In this document: positions 61,501 through 64,000 of the stretch, piece after piece
How positions within the stretch are numbered: the first letter of the stretch is position 1
Layout: every line of letters begins with the position of its first letter
Source of the DNA: Piper betle
Taxonomy: Eukaryota; Streptophyta; Magnoliopsida; Piperales; Piperaceae
Length of the DNA: 64,000 nt
NCBI GenBank assembly: GCA_033002965.1
Contig: JAURVB010013114.1
Coordinates: forward strand, 141,251-205,250
Direction of reading: 5' to 3'
Made by a program: the position numbers and the translations under genes
Notes under the pieces: model-generated
Told to the model about the DNA's origin: nothing
What the model saw: the letters and a program-made list of their open reading frames with translations, nothing else
Database searches by the model: none

Positions 61501-63720
61501 GTCCACTATTGGATTTTTGCATTACCAGTCCCAAGAACAGACAATGAAGGTAGGCATATGACTGTCATAATTTTGCCATTTTTCACATGGATCCCAAAAC
61601 CATAAACCTTTATGTTCAAAGATGTTCGCAGACGTGAGAGATTTCATATACAAATTAGTAGCATGCCAATGAGGTAGAAAATAGTGTTTTGAATGGAAGC
61701 AAAAACTCATTTGCATATTTTTATAAGAGCCTTATATACATGAGCTACACTTACATAGCTAATATGAGCTACACTTCATAGCTAATATGAGCTACACTCT
61801 TTATTTTGATTAATTTAATGGGTCCCACTGCTCAAAATCTATAGGTAAATAGAAAATAATAAGAAGGGTAATGATAAAATTTCAACTTAATCTAATGTTT
61901 CCTAACCTTTCATCTAAATTATCAAAGTAATTGCAATAGAAATTAATTTCAAAATATCTATTAACTAGTGCATTTTTAAAAAATTTAAAAGTAGGTCATA
62001 TTGATGTGAAAAAAGGATAAAATTTTACTAGCCTCCTTATGCACTCTAGTTTTTATACATACAAGTATCATTTTGTGAGATCCAACAAAAAAAAGTTCAA
62101 ATTAGATGTAGCTCATATAAGTTATAAGTGAGGTGTAGCTCACTTAATTTTCCCTTTTGATATAAGCATATAATATTATTGATAATCTGGAAAAAAAATT
62201 GATAACATTTTCTATATAGACATTCTCAACATCAACCACCTAACCACAACTAATTGAACTAGATATATGGTTTCTATTTTTCCATTTCAGTGGATCATAT
62301 GTCGCATCTACATCCAGATCACATATATTATTATTCTTCATAGCATTCACTACAGCCTATTCAAACCACATTTGCCTCTATAAATCACCTGTAGACAACC
62401 TTAAGCAAGAGAAAATTGATTGTGCAACTAGAACACTTGAAGTTCTTCTTGGACAAGAAATTCCAAATATAGAGAAAATACTTTGTAGAATCTTCCATAC
62501 TATCAACCTAGCATTTCCATCTTCCATTGTTTAAACACAGCTTTTCTATCAAAACAAGGTTTAGTTAAGATAACCATCTCACTTTGTCATTCTATAGAAC
62601 TTAGCTTGAAATTTTTGTCTGAAGTTGCACACCACAAAAACTCAATGTTCATGTCCGAGACTTTGATGAGCAATCAAAACTAACTTATTAGTAGGCCAGA
62701 ATTCCTATCCTTGTCCAACTGAGACACATTTGTTAAATCGGACGAATGTGCATGTCAAAAACTATGAAATTATTGTTTATCGCTTTTAGTTGGCAAACAA
62801 ATTGAAAATTGACTTAGATATAGAACAACGGATAAAATGCTAAATGAACAATACAAGCATTACTTGTCCCTTTAAATTCAATTATGGTACATAGAAACAG
62901 TTCAAATTGCCCTCAATTCATTCTTAATAGTTTAACTTGTCAAAAGCTACGCAATACAATTATTTTCTCTCTACCCTTCAAATATATTCACAATTTATTC
63001 AAACTTTAATAATTAGACCTAAGAGAAAGGGCGCATACAGGTCGATCAGTTGTTGGCATATTTTTATCTGTTTTCTATCTGAGAGACGCCCAAGGAAACT
63101 CCACATGCCATTAGCATTTCTTATCATCCTGGTATAAGATAAAATGTGAGAATATGGCAAATAAAGGTAATCTGCTAGTTCACATTCTAATAGTACATTT
63201 GTTATGTGCAAACTGCTGATAAGGCAGGACAGTTTGGATCAAGAAGGTGTACCAACCCATTAGCGGAGCTTCCATCTGCATTGCTTCCACGATCACATCA
63301 TACTCTTCTGTTTTATACATAGAGAATTGTTCTTCAACATATCCTTCATCATCTCCTAGTCAACCACAAATATCCGCATAATTAGCACATGTATGGCAGA
63401 TCATGTGTTTTCCCTAAATAACACTGAAACATAAAAATAATGCTTTTTTGAGAGAATACAATCACCATTACCTGCTGTAGTGAAGCTGCCTTTGCTCTAT
63501 AACGAAGCTTCAAAATTCTGCCTCGTTTTTAAGTTTCCTCATTCTTTCAAGGTCAGAACATGCAGCCTTCAAATGCTCTTTTCCAGGAGTAGAGCTGGAA
63601 ACATGCACCTCTTGCAGTAACTCCTCTAATCTCTTCAAAGCTTCTTGAGCACTCTCCAATGCCCGTAGTAAAAGAAGATAATTAGAACTTTGGAAGTATA
63701 AGTATCACCTTTGGTATTAT
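58518..63720 (-). CDS. LETM1-like protein, with frame errors and unresolved 5' end
   Basis: Exons recognised: about 63,690-63,474 (LLLLRALESAQEALKRLEEL...LERMRKLKNEAEF), 63,355-63,253 (DDEGYVEEQFSMYKTEEYD), about 63,128-63,040 (MIRNANGMWSFLGRLSD), 61,356-61,215 (VFELLRNELMELEKRV), 60,851-60,735 (VAESHLVQKQKKESIVEIF), 59,374-59,204 (DVWQGTQLLAIDTTAAMGLI; LTDLASVVPIGILMLLP), 58,764-58,705 (VTAVGHAAMLAAIRRYVPAL) and 58,625-58,518 (YAPERIDLLRKLEKVKEMER). This is the plant LETM1-like family (At5g06220/At3g11560 type), probably an organelle-membrane protein; ion-exchange function is only inferred. Two frame errors are visible: exon 61,356-61,215 has one base too many near 61,287-61,306, and at 63,512-63,515 one T is missing before LKLRYRAKAASLQQ. 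Not every upstream junction closes, and the N-terminus was not found. Confidence 0.78.
61738..62145. mobile_element. MITE-like inverted-repeat element in a LETM1-like intron
   Basis: The left end has tgagctacacttacatagctaatatgagctacac. The reverse complement of the right end reads tgagctacacctcacttataacttatatgagctac, so terminal inverted repeats of ~35 bp bound ~400 bp of AT-rich sequence. A short direct repeat (tagctaatatgagctacact) is nested in the left end. It lies between exons ending 63,040 and starting 61,356, so it is intronic. Confidence 0.6.
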
Positions 63721-64000
63721 AAGCCATTAGTGGTGAAGTATATAATTATGATGACATAAAAAACTTATCGCTTTCCTCTCTTTCAAAGGGATGATTGTTT
63801 TCCTCTCTATCAACGGATGAGCCGGGAGGGCATCTGGGGTATGAAATTTGCCAAATACTGTTTGCATTGGTATCATCGACTTTATTAGTGACAACTCACA
63901 TGACTGTTTACTATGAGCTGGTTCAGTGGCAACAACTCTGCACTGACCTGGTCGATGGAATCACCAAGGACCATCCAAGCTCATAAAAAATGCACGAAGA
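63721..64000. other. window edge, no exon assigned
   Basis: The 5' exons of the LETM1-like gene should lie upstream of here on the minus strand, inside or beyond the window. I could not identify a matching exon in this stretch. Confidence 0.4.

Overview
The window looks like nuclear DNA of a flowering plant. Genes are split by GT-AG introns, intergenic DNA is AT-rich and full of decayed repeats, and the products include photosystem I subunit O, a chloroplast release-factor homologue, a DYW-class PPR protein, a TBL acetyltransferase-like protein and an endogenous caulimovirid. The order or species cannot be fixed from the sequence alone.

Layout, left to right. 1-5.3 kb: gene-free, with a 77-bp direct repeat, a GC-rich foldback and a short hAT-type element with target duplication. 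5.4-8.8 kb (-): PRFB3. 10.3-11.7 kb (-): UBC19/20-type E2. 12.7-19.5 kb: decayed endogenous pararetrovirus in two opposite-strand blocks that meet near a tRNA-Met primer-binding-like site. 20.2-21.0 kb: non-autonomous hAT-like element with a GC-rich core. 21.6-22.3 kb (+): PSAO. 22.8-25.4 kb (-): prolyl carboxypeptidase (S28). 26.8-27.8 kb: two copies of a small-gene fragment mixed with GC-rich and palindromic repeats. 28.0-30.2 kb (+): intron-containing NIT4 pseudogene. 31.1-36.8 kb (-): UDP-glucose:glycoprotein glucosyltransferase. 37.9-39.7 kb (-): MEF22-like PPR-DYW protein. 39.9-41.0 kb (-): conserved small plant protein. 41-48.8 kb: repeat-rich gap with a ~940-bp tandem duplication. 48.8-49.4 kb (+): damaged RING-H2 gene. 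50.0-52.8 kb (-): cationic amino acid transporter. 56.7-58.4 kb (+): TBL protein. 58.5-63.7 kb (-): LETM1-like gene whose 5' end is not resolved.

The host genes are unrelated housekeeping, organelle and secretory-pathway genes, not a cluster. The pattern that runs across them is that five well-conserved genes (carboxypeptidase, UGGT, PPR, transporter, LETM1-like) each carry net one-base frame errors, usually in or beside a short A/T run, while the reading frame on both sides is excellent. This fits consensus sequencing errors better than five independent gene deaths, but raw reads are needed to decide. The virus-derived region is degraded and described only as fossil sequence. I did not find a convincing new molecular system. 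The most unusual items are the head-to-head viral blocks, the small-gene duplication in a repeat nest, and the intron-poor UGGT gene.
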